Of a DNA stretch of 12,057 nt, positions 1 to 5,932 are shown in pieces. Made by a program: the position numbers and the translations under genes. The notes beneath the pieces were generated by a model. That model did no database searches, was not told the origin of the DNA, and saw nothing but the letters and a program-made list of their open reading frames with translations. The stretch comes from Archangium sp. (GTDB lineage Bacteria > Myxococcota > Myxococcia > Myxococcales > Myxococcaceae), in contig JAEUJR010000037.1 in the NCBI GenBank assembly GCA_016793585.1, forward strand, positions 1 to 12,057, in the 5' to 3' direction. Position 1 is the first letter of the stretch, and each line of letters opens with the position of its first letter.

Positions 1-1
1 C

Positions 2-274
2 AAGCAGCTCGCTGACAAGTACCGCGACAAGCTCCACTCGGGCGTCGTCGGCCTCGGTGGAGCCACGGCCGATGGCAAGGCGATCATCCTCGTCGCAGCC
101 ACGAAGGATCTCGTCGAGAAGGGCTTCAAGTCGGGTGACGCAGTGAAGGTCATGGCGGCAGAGCTCGGTGGCAAGGGCGGCGGTCGTGCCGACATGGCGC
201 AGGCCGGCGGCACCGACCCGTCGAAGCTGCCGCAGGCGTTCGAGAAGCTCATCGCACACGTGAAGGGCGCCTGA
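2..274 (+). CDS. alaS: alanyl-tRNA synthetase, C-terminal fragment (5' end outside window)
   Basis: This is the last 90 residues of alanyl-tRNA synthetase, the cytoplasmic enzyme that charges tRNA-Ala with alanine. The frame is open from base 2 to a TGA at 272-274. Seen in the sequence: the glycine-rich signature GGKGGGRADMAQAGG at about bases 167-211, which is the hallmark of the DHHA1 domain at the C-terminus of AlaS (the E. coli enzyme has a near-identical GGGGGRPDMAQAGG stretch). Before it lies the typical DHHA1 strand region (GVVGLGGAT, IILVAAT). The aminoacylation and editing domains lie upstream of the window. The stop codon overlaps the ATG of the next gene by one base (TGATG), so that lipoprotein is probably translationally coupled to alaS. 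The identification is secure; only the 5' extent is unknown. Confidence 0.95.
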   Translation, partial: KQLADKYRDKLHSGVVGLGGATADGKAIILVAATKDLVEKGFKSGDAVKVMAAELGGKGGGRADMAQAGGTDPSKLPQAFEKLIAHVKGA

Positions 275-876
275 TGCGGAGCCTGTTTCTCGTCGTTCCA
301 CTGCTCCTCGCCGGGTGTCCGGAGAAGAAGGCGTCGGTCGACGAGAACGATCCGCTCATTCGAAAGCTGAAGGCCGAGCAGGAGCGGCTCGACAAGGGTG
401 GTGCTCCGGGTGGGCCGCCCGGGGTGAACGCGCTCAAAGAGCCTCCGCAGCCGTTGGCCGACATCGCGCAGCAGCCGCCCGATGTACCGGTGAACGTGGC
501 CGTGAAGTCCGACGCGGTCACTGCGGGAGATGTGACGCTCACGCCCAAACGACTCGAGACCGCGCAGATCGTCGCGGGGCCGAAGGTGAAGCTCTCGACG
601 GCCGATCGGTTCGTGAAGCTCGTCGTCTCGGTGTCGACCACGAAGGACACCTCGTTCGATCTCGCGAAGGCGACCCTGGTGAAGGGCTCTGAGACGTTCG
701 AGCTCGCGCGTGACGTGCAGCGCGTCGGTCAGGGCAGTCCGCTCGCCTCGACCATCAGCGCCGGCGTCTCGCAGGATCTGGTGTTGTTCTTCGAGGTGCC
801 GCCGGCGTCGCTTTCAGCAGGGCTCAAGCTCGTGCTTCCCGCCGGCGCAGCGTCCATCGAAGCAAACCTGCTGTAG
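274..876 (+). CDS. lipoprotein with a DUF4352-like C-terminal β domain
   Basis: A 200-aa predicted lipoprotein of unknown function. The N-terminus is a compact signal peptide ending in a lipobox, LLAGC, with the acylated Cys at residue 15. Proline rather than Asp follows the Cys; in enterobacterial rules that would not retain it in the inner membrane, but sorting rules in this lineage are uncertain. Residues 24-41 are charged and probably helical (KLKAEQERLD), followed by a Gly/Pro-rich tether to about residue 75. The C-terminal ~110 residues alternate hydrophobic strands (FVKLVVSVSTT, DLVLFFEVP, LKLVLPAG) in the order seen in DUF4352/immunoglobulin-like extracellular domains; that assignment is an inference from pattern only. 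The ATG overlaps the alaS stop by one base, which fixes the start. The stop codon lies inside the first copy of a 22-bp repeat. The gene is real with high confidence; its function is not known. Confidence 0.85.
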   Translation: MRSLFLVVPLLLAGCPEKKASVDENDPLIRKLKAEQERLDKGGAPGGPPGVNALKEPPQPLADIAQQPPDVPVNVAVKSDAVTAGDVTLTPKRLETAQIVAGPKVKLSTADRFVKLVVSVSTTKDTSFDLAKATLVKGSETFELARDVQRVGQGSPLASTISAGVSQDLVLFFEVPPASLSAGLKLVLPAGAASIEANLL

Positions 877-896
877 GCGAAGTCGAACTGGGAAAC
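875..896 (+). repeat. 22-bp direct repeat, copy 1
   Basis: A 22-base sequence beginning AGGCGAAGTCGAAC and ending GGGAAAC. It is repeated without mismatch at 981-1002. The first two bases are part of the TAG stop of the upstream lipoprotein, so the repeat begins inside the coding region. The bases on either side differ between copies, so the identity is exactly 22 bp. The core GCGAAGTCGAA resembles the core of short interspersed palindromic repeats known in many bacterial genomes; that link is only a suggestion from memory. Confidence 0.85.
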
Positions 897-915
897 CCGT
901 GAGACGCAGCCCAGA

Positions 916-978
916 GCGAGCCTGAGTCGCGGCGGCCCGTCGTCACCGCCCTGCCCTACCGCGGCGACTGTGGCTCGC
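916..978. repeat. imperfect 18-bp inverted repeat between the direct repeats
   Basis: Bases 916-933 pair with 961-978 at 15 of 18 positions: blocks GCGAGCC and AGTCGC on the left arm match GGCTCGC and GCGACT on the right arm, with a mismatch of two and one single mismatch. The loop is 27 bases. It sits centrally between the two 22-bp direct repeats. There is no T-tract after either arm, so it does not look like an intrinsic terminator. It could be a REP-like element or miniature mobile element remnant, or an RNA structure at the 3' end of the alaS transcript. Confidence 0.6.
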
Positions 979-980
979 GA

Positions 981-1002
981 AGGCGAAGTCGAACTGGGAA
1001 AC
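981..1002 (+). repeat. 22-bp direct repeat, copy 2
   Basis: Perfect second copy of the sequence at 875-896, offset by 106 bp. It lies 60 bp upstream of the Hsp70 start codon and just before a possible -10 hexamer (TACACT, 1029-1034), so it could lie in or near the promoter of that gene. Nothing else in this 185-bp intergenic stretch looks coding. Confidence 0.85.
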
Positions 1003-1061
1003 ACAGTGGTGCCGAACCCACGAGCCGCTACACTCGGCGCTCCGGTTCACCTGCCGTCCAC

Positions 1062-3128
1062 ATGACCTCGTCACCACCCAGCGAGCCGAAGAAGGTGCCC
1101 CTGCGCATCCGGCTCCCCTTCGCCACCGAGGACGAGTTCGTCGATCGCTACGGCGTGCACGTTGGCAAAGGCGGCGTCTTCATCGCGACGCGGTCGGCGA
1201 AACCCGAAGGCACGCTTCTGAGCTTCGAGTTCGTGCTCGCCGACGGGTCGCGGCTCATGCGCGGTGAAGGCGTCGTGCACCAGGTCGTCGTCGACGAGCA
1301 GCCCGGTCGCTCGGGCATGACGGTGCGCTTCACGCGCATCGACGCGCGCACCCGGGCGCTCATCGATCGCATCGTCGCGACCCGCGAAGGCGCCGCGCGC
1401 GCCGAGCCACCACCCGCGCCCGCCGCTCCACCCGAGCCCGCCCCTGCCGTCGTCACCACGGGCGAGTGGAAGCTGAAGATTCCCCCTGCGCCGACCACCT
1501 CGAAGCCGGTCGAGCTGGCGAACGACATCGTGCTCGGCATCGATCTCGGCACCACCACCTGCCGCGTCGCCGCCTTCGTCGAAGGGGTGCCCCGCCTGCT
1601 CGCCATCGCCTCGGAGCGCGGCTCCGCCATGCCGAGCATCGTCGCCCTCGATCACGCGAAAGATCGCCTGCTCGTCGGCAGCGCCGCCCGCCGGTACCGC
1701 GTCGATCACCCCGAACGCACCGTCGCCGGCTTCAAGCGCCTCATGGGCCGTCGCGCCCGCTCCAAGCGCATCAAGGAGCTCGAGGCCCGGCTGCCGTTCA
1801 AGATCGCGCCCGACCCCGAAGGCGACTGCGGCATCGAGATCGGCAACCGCGTTTTTCCCCTGCCCGAGCTCGCGGCCGAGCTGCTGAAGGAACTCAAGAA
1901 CGCCGCGCAGAACGAGCTGGGCCGGCCGCTCTCGCGCGCGGTGCTGTGCGTGCCCGCCTGGTACAACGATCACCAGCGCTCGGCGGTGCTCGAGGCCGGC
2001 AAGCTCGCGGGCCTCGAGGTGCTGCGCATTCTGAACGAGCCCTCGGCGGTCGCGCTCGCGTTCGGCTACGGCAAGGGCCTCGCCCGCAAACGCGTGCTCG
2101 TCTACGACCTGGGCGGCGGCACGTTCGACGCGTCGGTGGTCGAGATCACCGGTGACGACATCGAGGTCGTCTCGACGGGTGGCGACAACTTCCTCGGCGG
2201 AATGGACTTCGACGCCCGCCTCGCCGACGCGCTGGTCGCGACGATGGACGAGACGCCGCGCAACCGGCTGATGGACTCGCCCATGTCGATGGAGCGCGTG
2301 CGTGACGCCGCCGAGCTCGCGAAGATCGCGCTCTCCGAGAAGACGACCGCGCCGGTGCACGTGCCCTTCGCGTCGACCGGTGACGACGGCAAGCCGGTCG
2401 ATCTGCGCGTCGACGTCGAGCGCCCGTACCTCGAGCAGAACACCAACGATCTCGTCGAGCGCACCATCGAGGTGACGCAGGTGGTGCTCGAGGCCGCGAA
2501 GCTGACGGTGCAGTCGCTCGACGAAGTGGTGATGGTCGGTGGGCAGAGCCGCTCGCCGGCCGTGCGCTCGCGACTCGAGGCCTCGCTGGGCCGCAAACCG
2601 CGCACCGACATCGACCCGCAGGGCGCCGTCGCGATGGGCGCTGCGCTGCTCGGGCACTCACTCGTCCTCCGCGAGCGCGGCAAGTCGGGCATTCAGCTCG
2701 CCGAGGTGTTGTCAGCGCCGATTGGAATTGGCGTGCGGGGTGGCGGGTTTCGCAAGGTGCTCGAACGAAACACGCGGTTGCCCGCAGAGAAGACGCTCAC
2801 GGTGCCGGTGCAGTCGGCGCAGGCGATTCGGCTCGCCGTCTTCCAGGGCCAGTCGCCGAAGGCCGAAGACAACGACTACCTCGGCGCCCTCACCACCAGC
2901 GTCGATCGGTCTGGAGATCTCTCGCTGCGTTTCTCGGTGAGCGCCGATGGCCGGTTGCTCCTCACGGCCACGACGCCCTCGGGGAAGACGGCCGACATCA
3001 TGTTCGCCACGCAGGAAGCGAACGACACCACGACCGCGATGCTGCTCGCCGAAGCCCCGCTGCCTGGAGAGAGCGAGAAGCCCGTCAGCAACAAGAGCGG
3101 GTTCTTCAAGAAGCTCTTCGGCCGGTGA
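1062..3128 (+). CDS. PilZ-like domain fused to a lidless Hsp70 (DnaK-type) chaperone
   Basis: 688 aa. Residues ~10-108 form a PilZ-like fold of the degenerate Myxococcus type: strands around VHVGKGGVFI, LLSFEFVLADG and GMTVRFTRID. The canonical c-di-GMP motifs (RxxxR and D/NxSxxG) are not present. A Pro/Ala linker (~112-148) leads to a complete Hsp70 ATPase domain: phosphate-1 loop GIDLGTTTC (159-167), catalytic-type Lys225 in FKRLMGR, connect-1 with NEPSAVALAFGYG (E326), phosphate-2 YDLGGGTFDASVVEI (T354, D356), and adenosine motif VVMVGGQSRSP. Residues ~545-648 match the β substrate-binding domain (IGIGV, VLERNTRLP, VFQGQSPKAEDNDYLG, ADGRLLLTA). The helical lid of ordinary DnaK is missing; the protein ends soon after in FFKKLFGR. 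No DnaJ or GrpE gene is adjacent, so this is a specialised Hsp70, not housekeeping DnaK. SglK in Myxococcus shows that such paralogues can serve motility or the cell envelope. The start lacks a clear Shine-Dalgarno sequence. The stop overlaps the next gene (GTGA). Confidence 0.93.
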   Translation: MTSSPPSEPKKVPLRIRLPFATEDEFVDRYGVHVGKGGVFIATRSAKPEGTLLSFEFVLADGSRLMRGEGVVHQVVVDEQPGRSGMTVRFTRIDARTRALIDRIVATREGAARAEPPPAPAAPPEPAPAVVTTGEWKLKIPPAPTTSKPVELANDIVLGIDLGTTTCRVAAFVEGVPRLLAIASERGSAMPSIVALDHAKDRLLVGSAARRYRVDHPERTVAGFKRLMGRRARSKRIKELEARLPFKIAPDPEGDCGIEIGNRVFPLPELAAELLKELKNAAQNELGRPLSRAVLCVPAWYNDHQRSAVLEAGKLAGLEVLRILNEPSAVALAFGYGKGLARKRVLVYDLGGGTFDASVVEITGDDIEVVSTGGDNFLGGMDFDARLADALVATMDETPRNRLMDSPMSMERVRDAAELAKIALSEKTTAPVHVPFASTGDDGKPVDLRVDVERPYLEQNTNDLVERTIEVTQVVLEAAKLTVQSLDEVVMVGGQSRSPAVRSRLEASLGRKPRTDIDPQGAVAMGAALLGHSLVLRERGKSGIQLAEVLSAPIGIGVRGGGFRKVLERNTRLPAEKTLTVPVQSAQAIRLAVFQGQSPKAEDNDYLGALTTSVDRSGDLSLRFSVSADGRLLLTATTPSGKTADIMFATQEANDTTTAMLLAEAPLPGESEKPVSNKSGFFKKLFGR

Positions 3129-3919
3129 CCGGGCGCGCCTCGTTCGGGCCGCCCCGAAACGCGTTCGGTGCGTTCGGGTGGGCGGTGCTGCAGCTGCCGC
3201 GCGCGTTTCTCTGGCAGGTGCGGGAGCGTGAGCTGCGTGGGCTCGCGTTCGTTCCCGCGCTGCTCACCTTCGGGCTCGGCTCCATCGGCTGTCTCGTGGC
3301 GGTGCTGTCGGCGGGGCCGCTGCAGGAGCTGTTGTTCGATCAGGCGCCAGGGTTGTTCGGCGCGGCGACGTGGCTCGCGATTCGGGTCGGCCTGACGGCG
3401 TTGTTGATCGTCGGTGCGTTGCTCACCGCGTGGCAGCTGCAGGGCGCCATCGCCTCGGCCGCGCTCGAGCGCATGGCGTTGCACGTGCAGCGGGTGGTGC
3501 TCGGTGACGCGCCAGCGCCGTCGATCGATGCACCCGCCGTCGTGAGGCGCGCCGTGGCAGGCCTCTTTCCCAGCGTTCGCAGGCTCGTGATCTGGGCGCT
3601 CTCGTCGGTGGCCGCGATGACGTTGATTCTGGTGCCGGTCGTCGGCGCGGTGCTCGTCGTCGTCGCACAGACGGCGATCGGCGCGCTGTTCCTCGCTCAT
3701 GGCGCAATCGCCGACAACCGCGACCGCCTCGGGCTTCCACGCCGGCTGCTGCTGAAGGAGCCCGCCCTGCTCCTTGGTTACGCGCTCGCGTGCGTGCCCC
3801 TGGTGATGTTTCCGCCTGCGCTGCTCTTCGTCGCCGGGCCGGTCAGCGTCGGAGGTGCGATGGTGGCCGTCGGAGCCCACCGCCGGAACCTCAACGTGCA
3901 GCCGGCCACGCCGAGCTGA
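3125..3919 (+). CDS. EI24/CysZ-like multi-pass inner-membrane protein
   Basis: 264 aa starting at GTG within the GTGA overlap with the Hsp70 gene, so translation is probably coupled. The protein is strongly hydrophobic with segments at about residues 40-63, 80-105, 152-195 (long enough for two passes or a re-entrant hairpin) and 214-250. A short amphipathic N-terminus precedes them (WAVLQLPRAFLWQVRERELR). The later conserved part, NRDRLGLPRRLLLKEP followed by GYALACVPLVMFPP and AGPVSVGGAMV, follows the pattern of the EI24 family (Pfam EI24), which includes the sulfate permease CysZ. No sulfate-assimilation gene is nearby, so a CysZ role is not supported. Many EI24 proteins of other bacteria have no known function. 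Its pairing with an Hsp70 suggests a membrane-linked chaperone unit, which is inference. Confidence 0.8.
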   Translation: MTGRASFGPPRNAFGAFGWAVLQLPRAFLWQVRERELRGLAFVPALLTFGLGSIGCLVAVLSAGPLQELLFDQAPGLFGAATWLAIRVGLTALLIVGALLTAWQLQGAIASAALERMALHVQRVVLGDAPAPSIDAPAVVRRAVAGLFPSVRRLVIWALSSVAAMTLILVPVVGAVLVVVAQTAIGALFLAHGAIADNRDRLGLPRRLLLKEPALLLGYALACVPLVMFPPALLFVAGPVSVGGAMVAVGAHRRNLNVQPATPS

Positions 3920-3938
3920 CGAGGTTCGGGAGCGCGTG

Positions 3939-3946
3939 AAAAAAAA
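3939..3946 (-). other. T8 tract just after the minus-strand lipoprotein stop
   Basis: Eight consecutive A on the plus strand (T8 on the minus strand), 4 bases after the TGA of the minus-strand lipoprotein and in the 31-bp gap between convergent genes. It is a striking homopolymer in such GC-rich DNA and is placed where a terminator for the minus-strand transcript would end. I could not find a strong hairpin directly before it; the nearest is a 4-bp CGCG/CGCG stem about 14 bases away inside the coding region. It may act as a weak terminator or contribute to a bidirectional one. Confidence 0.3.
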
Positions 3947-3950
3947 CGGG

Positions 3951-4400
3951 TCAGGGTGCGCGGTTCGCGGCGTAGCGGAAGTACAGGCGGCACGTGCACG
4001 CGTCGCTCGAGCGCGAGTTGAACGTGAAGCTCATGGTGCCGTTGAAGCGGCCCGCGTTCACCGTCGTGGAGTCGAGCGCGACCGCCACGCTGTCGACCTG
4101 ACATTCCTGGCCACGCAGCGTGGTGCGCAGGTTGCCCAGCGTCGCGTCCATCGTCATCTCCTCGACGCCGTAGCGGTACGTACCCACCAACTGCATCGCC
4201 AGGTACTGGTAGTCGAGGTGCACCACGTGGCCCGCCGTCGCGAGCGTGCCGCGCGTGAACACCGCCGGGTTCGTCGAGAGCCCGCAGTCGTCGCGCAACA
4301 CCTCGGTGAGCGCGAAGTCGTACGCGCCGTCCTGCAGGGTGTGCAGGCGGCAACCCGTCAGCGAGAGGCAGAAGACCGAGCCGACGAGGAGCGCACGCAC
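3951..4400 (-). CDS. small Cys-rich lipoprotein
   Basis: 149 aa from a GTG at 4400. The frame is open upstream to 4658, but that extension runs through the divergent M23 gene. The GTG places a proper signal peptide at the N-terminus, with hydrophobic core LLVGSVFCLSL and lipobox LTGC (acylated Cys17). An AAGG about ten bases upstream is a possible ribosome binding site. The mature protein is about 130 residues, mostly β-like, with four further cysteines (C39, C100, C135, C137) that could make two disulfides in the periplasm. The C-terminal CTCRLYFRYAA resembles the end of other small myxobacterial lipoproteins, but I recognise no named family. It is transcribed divergently from a murein endopeptidase, so a partner or modulator role is conceivable but unproven. 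Confidence 0.75.
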   Translation of the reverse strand: MRALLVGSVFCLSLTGCRLHTLQDGAYDFALTEVLRDDCGLSTNPAVFTRGTLATAGHVVHLDYQYLAMQLVGTYRYGVEEMTMDATLGNLRTTLRGQECQVDSVAVALDSTTVNAGRFNGTMSFTFNSRSSDACTCRLYFRYAANRAP

Positions 4401-4482
4401 GAGGGCGCACCTTACCCCGCTCCGAGAAAAGTCAGCCGTGCGTTGGGCGCTGCCGAGGGGCTGGTCTAGGGTCGACGGCCGA
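4401..4482. promoter_or_regulatory. 82-bp divergent intergenic region
   Basis: This gap must hold the 5' signals for both the minus-strand lipoprotein and the plus-strand M23 peptidase, unless promoters lie inside the coding regions. On the plus strand a weak σ70-like pair is visible: TTGGGC (4443-4448), an 18-base spacer, and TAGGGT (4467-4472), which would start transcription only a few bases before the ATG. On the minus strand CTGACT and TAAGGT are spaced 15 bases apart, a poor arrangement. The region's role is clear from gene orientation; the exact boxes are guesses. Confidence 0.4.
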
Positions 4483-5622
4483 ATGCTCCCCTTGATCGCG
4501 GTGGTCGCCCTCACCACCACCCTCGCCGACGCGCAGGTGAAGAACCGCCGGCTCGAGAAGAACCAGACCGTCGCCAAGGCGCTCGAAGCGGCTGGCCTCG
4601 ACAACACGACGGTCGGCGAGGTGCAGGGCGCGCTGATGGCGGCCGAGTTCAACTTCAAGAAGGCCCGGCCGGGCGATCAGCTCCGCCTCGTCTTCCGCCA
4701 CGGTGTGCTCGACCTGATGGACTACCGCCGCAACCTGCTCACCGAGTGGCAGGTGCGCCGCGAGGGTGATCGCTACGTCGGCCGCAAACGTGAGATCGAT
4801 CGTGAGCGCCGCGTCGAGGTCGTCGAGCTCGTCGTCGAGTCGTCGGTGTGGGACGCCGCCATCGCCGCGGGAGAGAAGCCCGACGTCGCCATCACCCTCT
4901 CCGACGTCTTCGCGTGGGACATCGACTTCTACCGTGACGTTCAGAAGGGCGACCGCATGCGCGCCGTCATCGAGAAGGTCGTCTCGAAGGGCCGCCTCAT
5001 CGACTACGGCAACGTGCTGGCCGCGACGTACGTGGGCTCGAGCGTCGGCACGAAGAAGATGTATCGCTACGCCCTGCCCGACGGCACCGACTCGTACTTC
5101 AACGAAGACGGCACCAGCGCGCGCAAGACGTTTCTCAAGTCGCCGCTCAAGTTCGCGCCCATCACCTCGGGCTTCGGCGGCCGCTTCCACCCCATCATCA
5201 ACCAGTTCGGCCAGCACAACGGCGTCGACTACGGCACGCCGCAGGGCACGCCGGTCTGGGCCGTGGCCGATGGCACGGTGACGAAGGCCGGCTGGGACAA
5301 CGGCGGCGGCAACATGGTCTGCGTGAAGCACGTGATGAGCTTCGAGACCTGCTACCTGCACCTCTCGAAGATCAACGTGCACGTCGGCGAGCGCCTCGCC
5401 CAGAAACACGTCGTCGGAGAGTCGGGCAACACGGGCCTCTCCACCGGCCCGCACCTGCACTTTGGCATGAAGCGCGGCGGCGGCTGGGTGAACCCGCTCA
5501 ACCAGAACTTCCCGAAGGCCGAGCCGCTCCCCGCGACGTTGATGGCCGACTTCCACGAGAAGACGGCCGACCTGCGCAGCCAGCTCGAGGCCGAGTCGGT
5601 CGCGGCGTACGGCAGCAAATAG
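4483..5622 (+). CDS. exported M23 family murein DD-endopeptidase (MepM/OapA type)
   Basis: 379 aa, predicted to cleave peptide cross-links in peptidoglycan. The ATG at 4483 is chosen because it begins a signal peptide (MLPLIAVVALTTTLADA, cleavage near residue 17); the frame is open further upstream to 4246, but that would overlap the divergent lipoprotein gene and bury the signal. Residues ~25-120 are the OapA/LysM-like N-terminal domain. Residues ~121-222 match the second MepM/Csd3-type domain (VFAWDIDFYRDVQKGDRMR, then YGNVLAATY and YFNEDGTSARKTFLKSP). The LytM domain spans ~225-345: GFGGRFHPI, zinc ligands H245 and D249 in HNGVDYG, catalytic-type H293 in YLHLS, and TGPHLHFG with H324 (catalytic) and H326 (zinc). 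All metal and catalytic residues are present, so it should be active. C280 and C290 flank a β hairpin and could form a disulfide. The C-terminal ~30 residues look helical. It probably acts in the periplasm during cell-wall growth. Confidence 0.93.
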   Translation: MLPLIAVVALTTTLADAQVKNRRLEKNQTVAKALEAAGLDNTTVGEVQGALMAAEFNFKKARPGDQLRLVFRHGVLDLMDYRRNLLTEWQVRREGDRYVGRKREIDRERRVEVVELVVESSVWDAAIAAGEKPDVAITLSDVFAWDIDFYRDVQKGDRMRAVIEKVVSKGRLIDYGNVLAATYVGSSVGTKKMYRYALPDGTDSYFNEDGTSARKTFLKSPLKFAPITSGFGGRFHPIINQFGQHNGVDYGTPQGTPVWAVADGTVTKAGWDNGGGNMVCVKHVMSFETCYLHLSKINVHVGERLAQKHVVGESGNTGLSTGPHLHFGMKRGGGWVNPLNQNFPKAEPLPATLMADFHEKTADLRSQLEAESVAAYGSK

Positions 5623-5682
5623 GCTGTAACCTCGAAGCCGCTCGCGACTCCTGTTCGCACGCCACTGTCGGCGCCACGAATC

Positions 5683-5686
5683 GGAG
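5683..5686 (+). promoter_or_regulatory. Shine-Dalgarno GGAG for the DUF2892-like gene
   Basis: GGAG lies 6 bases before the ATG at 5693 and 9 bases before a second in-frame ATG at 5696. Both are acceptable spacings, so the protein starts either MMKFF or MKFF; the difference is one residue. Confidence 0.6.
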
Positions 5687-5692
5687 CTCACG

Positions 5693-5932
5693 ATGATGAA
5701 GTTCTTCCGCACCGCGCTGTATTTCAAGAACGTGCCGCTGCTCGAGCGCATCGTTCGGGTCGTCCTCGGCGTCGCCATGGCCGCGCTTCCACTGGCCGTC
5801 GGCCGCCTCGCAGGCGCGCTCCCCCTCACCGTCGCCATGGGCGCTGGCATCGCCATGACGGGCTTCGTCGGCTTCTGCCCGGCCTGCTACCTCATTGGCC
5901 GGAAGCTCGAGGCGAGGCGGCCCGCGACGTGA
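5693..5932 (+). CDS. small DUF2892-like (YgaP transmembrane-type) protein with CPAC motif
   Basis: 79 aa with two hydrophobic segments (about residues 18-37 and 40-61), followed by GFCPACYLIGRKL and a basic tail. The layout (an N-terminal basic stretch with LLERIVRVVLG, two short helices, then a G-x-CP-x-x-x-x-G motif) is that of DUF2892, the domain fused to rhodanese in YgaP or standing alone as small inner-membrane proteins. C62 and C65 form a CPAC pair at the membrane border, a spacing able to form a disulfide or bind a metal. The gene has a good GGAG ribosome binding site. Its stop overlaps the GTG start of an ECF sigma factor (GTGA), so the two are almost certainly co-translated; that makes it a candidate membrane sensor or anti-sigma partner, which is inference. 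Confidence 0.8.
   Translation: MMKFFRTALYFKNVPLLERIVRVVLGVAMAALPLAVGRLAGALPLTVAMGAGIAMTGFVGFCPACYLIGRKLEARRPAT

Noticed and set aside
1075..1390. Functional c-di-GMP receptor in the N-terminal domain of the Hsp70 fusion
   Set aside because: The RxxxR and D/NxSxxG binding motifs are not present; only the PilZ-like fold pattern remains.
1071..2657. A 528-aa open frame on the minus strand opposite the Hsp70 gene
   Set aside because: It is a by-product of high third-position GC in the plus-strand gene; its translation is Arg/Ala/His/Asp-rich with no domain pattern, while the plus strand carries full Hsp70 motifs.
3920..3950. Intrinsic terminator between the EI24 gene and the minus-strand lipoprotein gene
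   Set aside because: A T8 tract is present on the minus strand, but no strong GC-rich hairpin directly precedes it; reported only as a homopolymer feature.
4246..4482. Longer N-terminus for the M23 peptidase
   Set aside because: It would add 79 residues that overlap the divergent lipoprotein gene and place the signal peptide internally; the ATG at 4483 gives a proper exported start.
4401..4658. Longer N-terminus for the minus-strand lipoprotein
   Set aside because: It would bury the signal peptide and lipobox and run into the M23 coding region; the GTG at 4400 fits a lipoprotein start.
5625..5657. TGTAACC followed by TGTTCG as an ECF-type autoregulated promoter before the DUF2892-ECF operon
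   Set aside because: The spacing from the AAC to the GTT is about 22 bases, too long for the usual 16-17, and no CGT element lies at the right distance.
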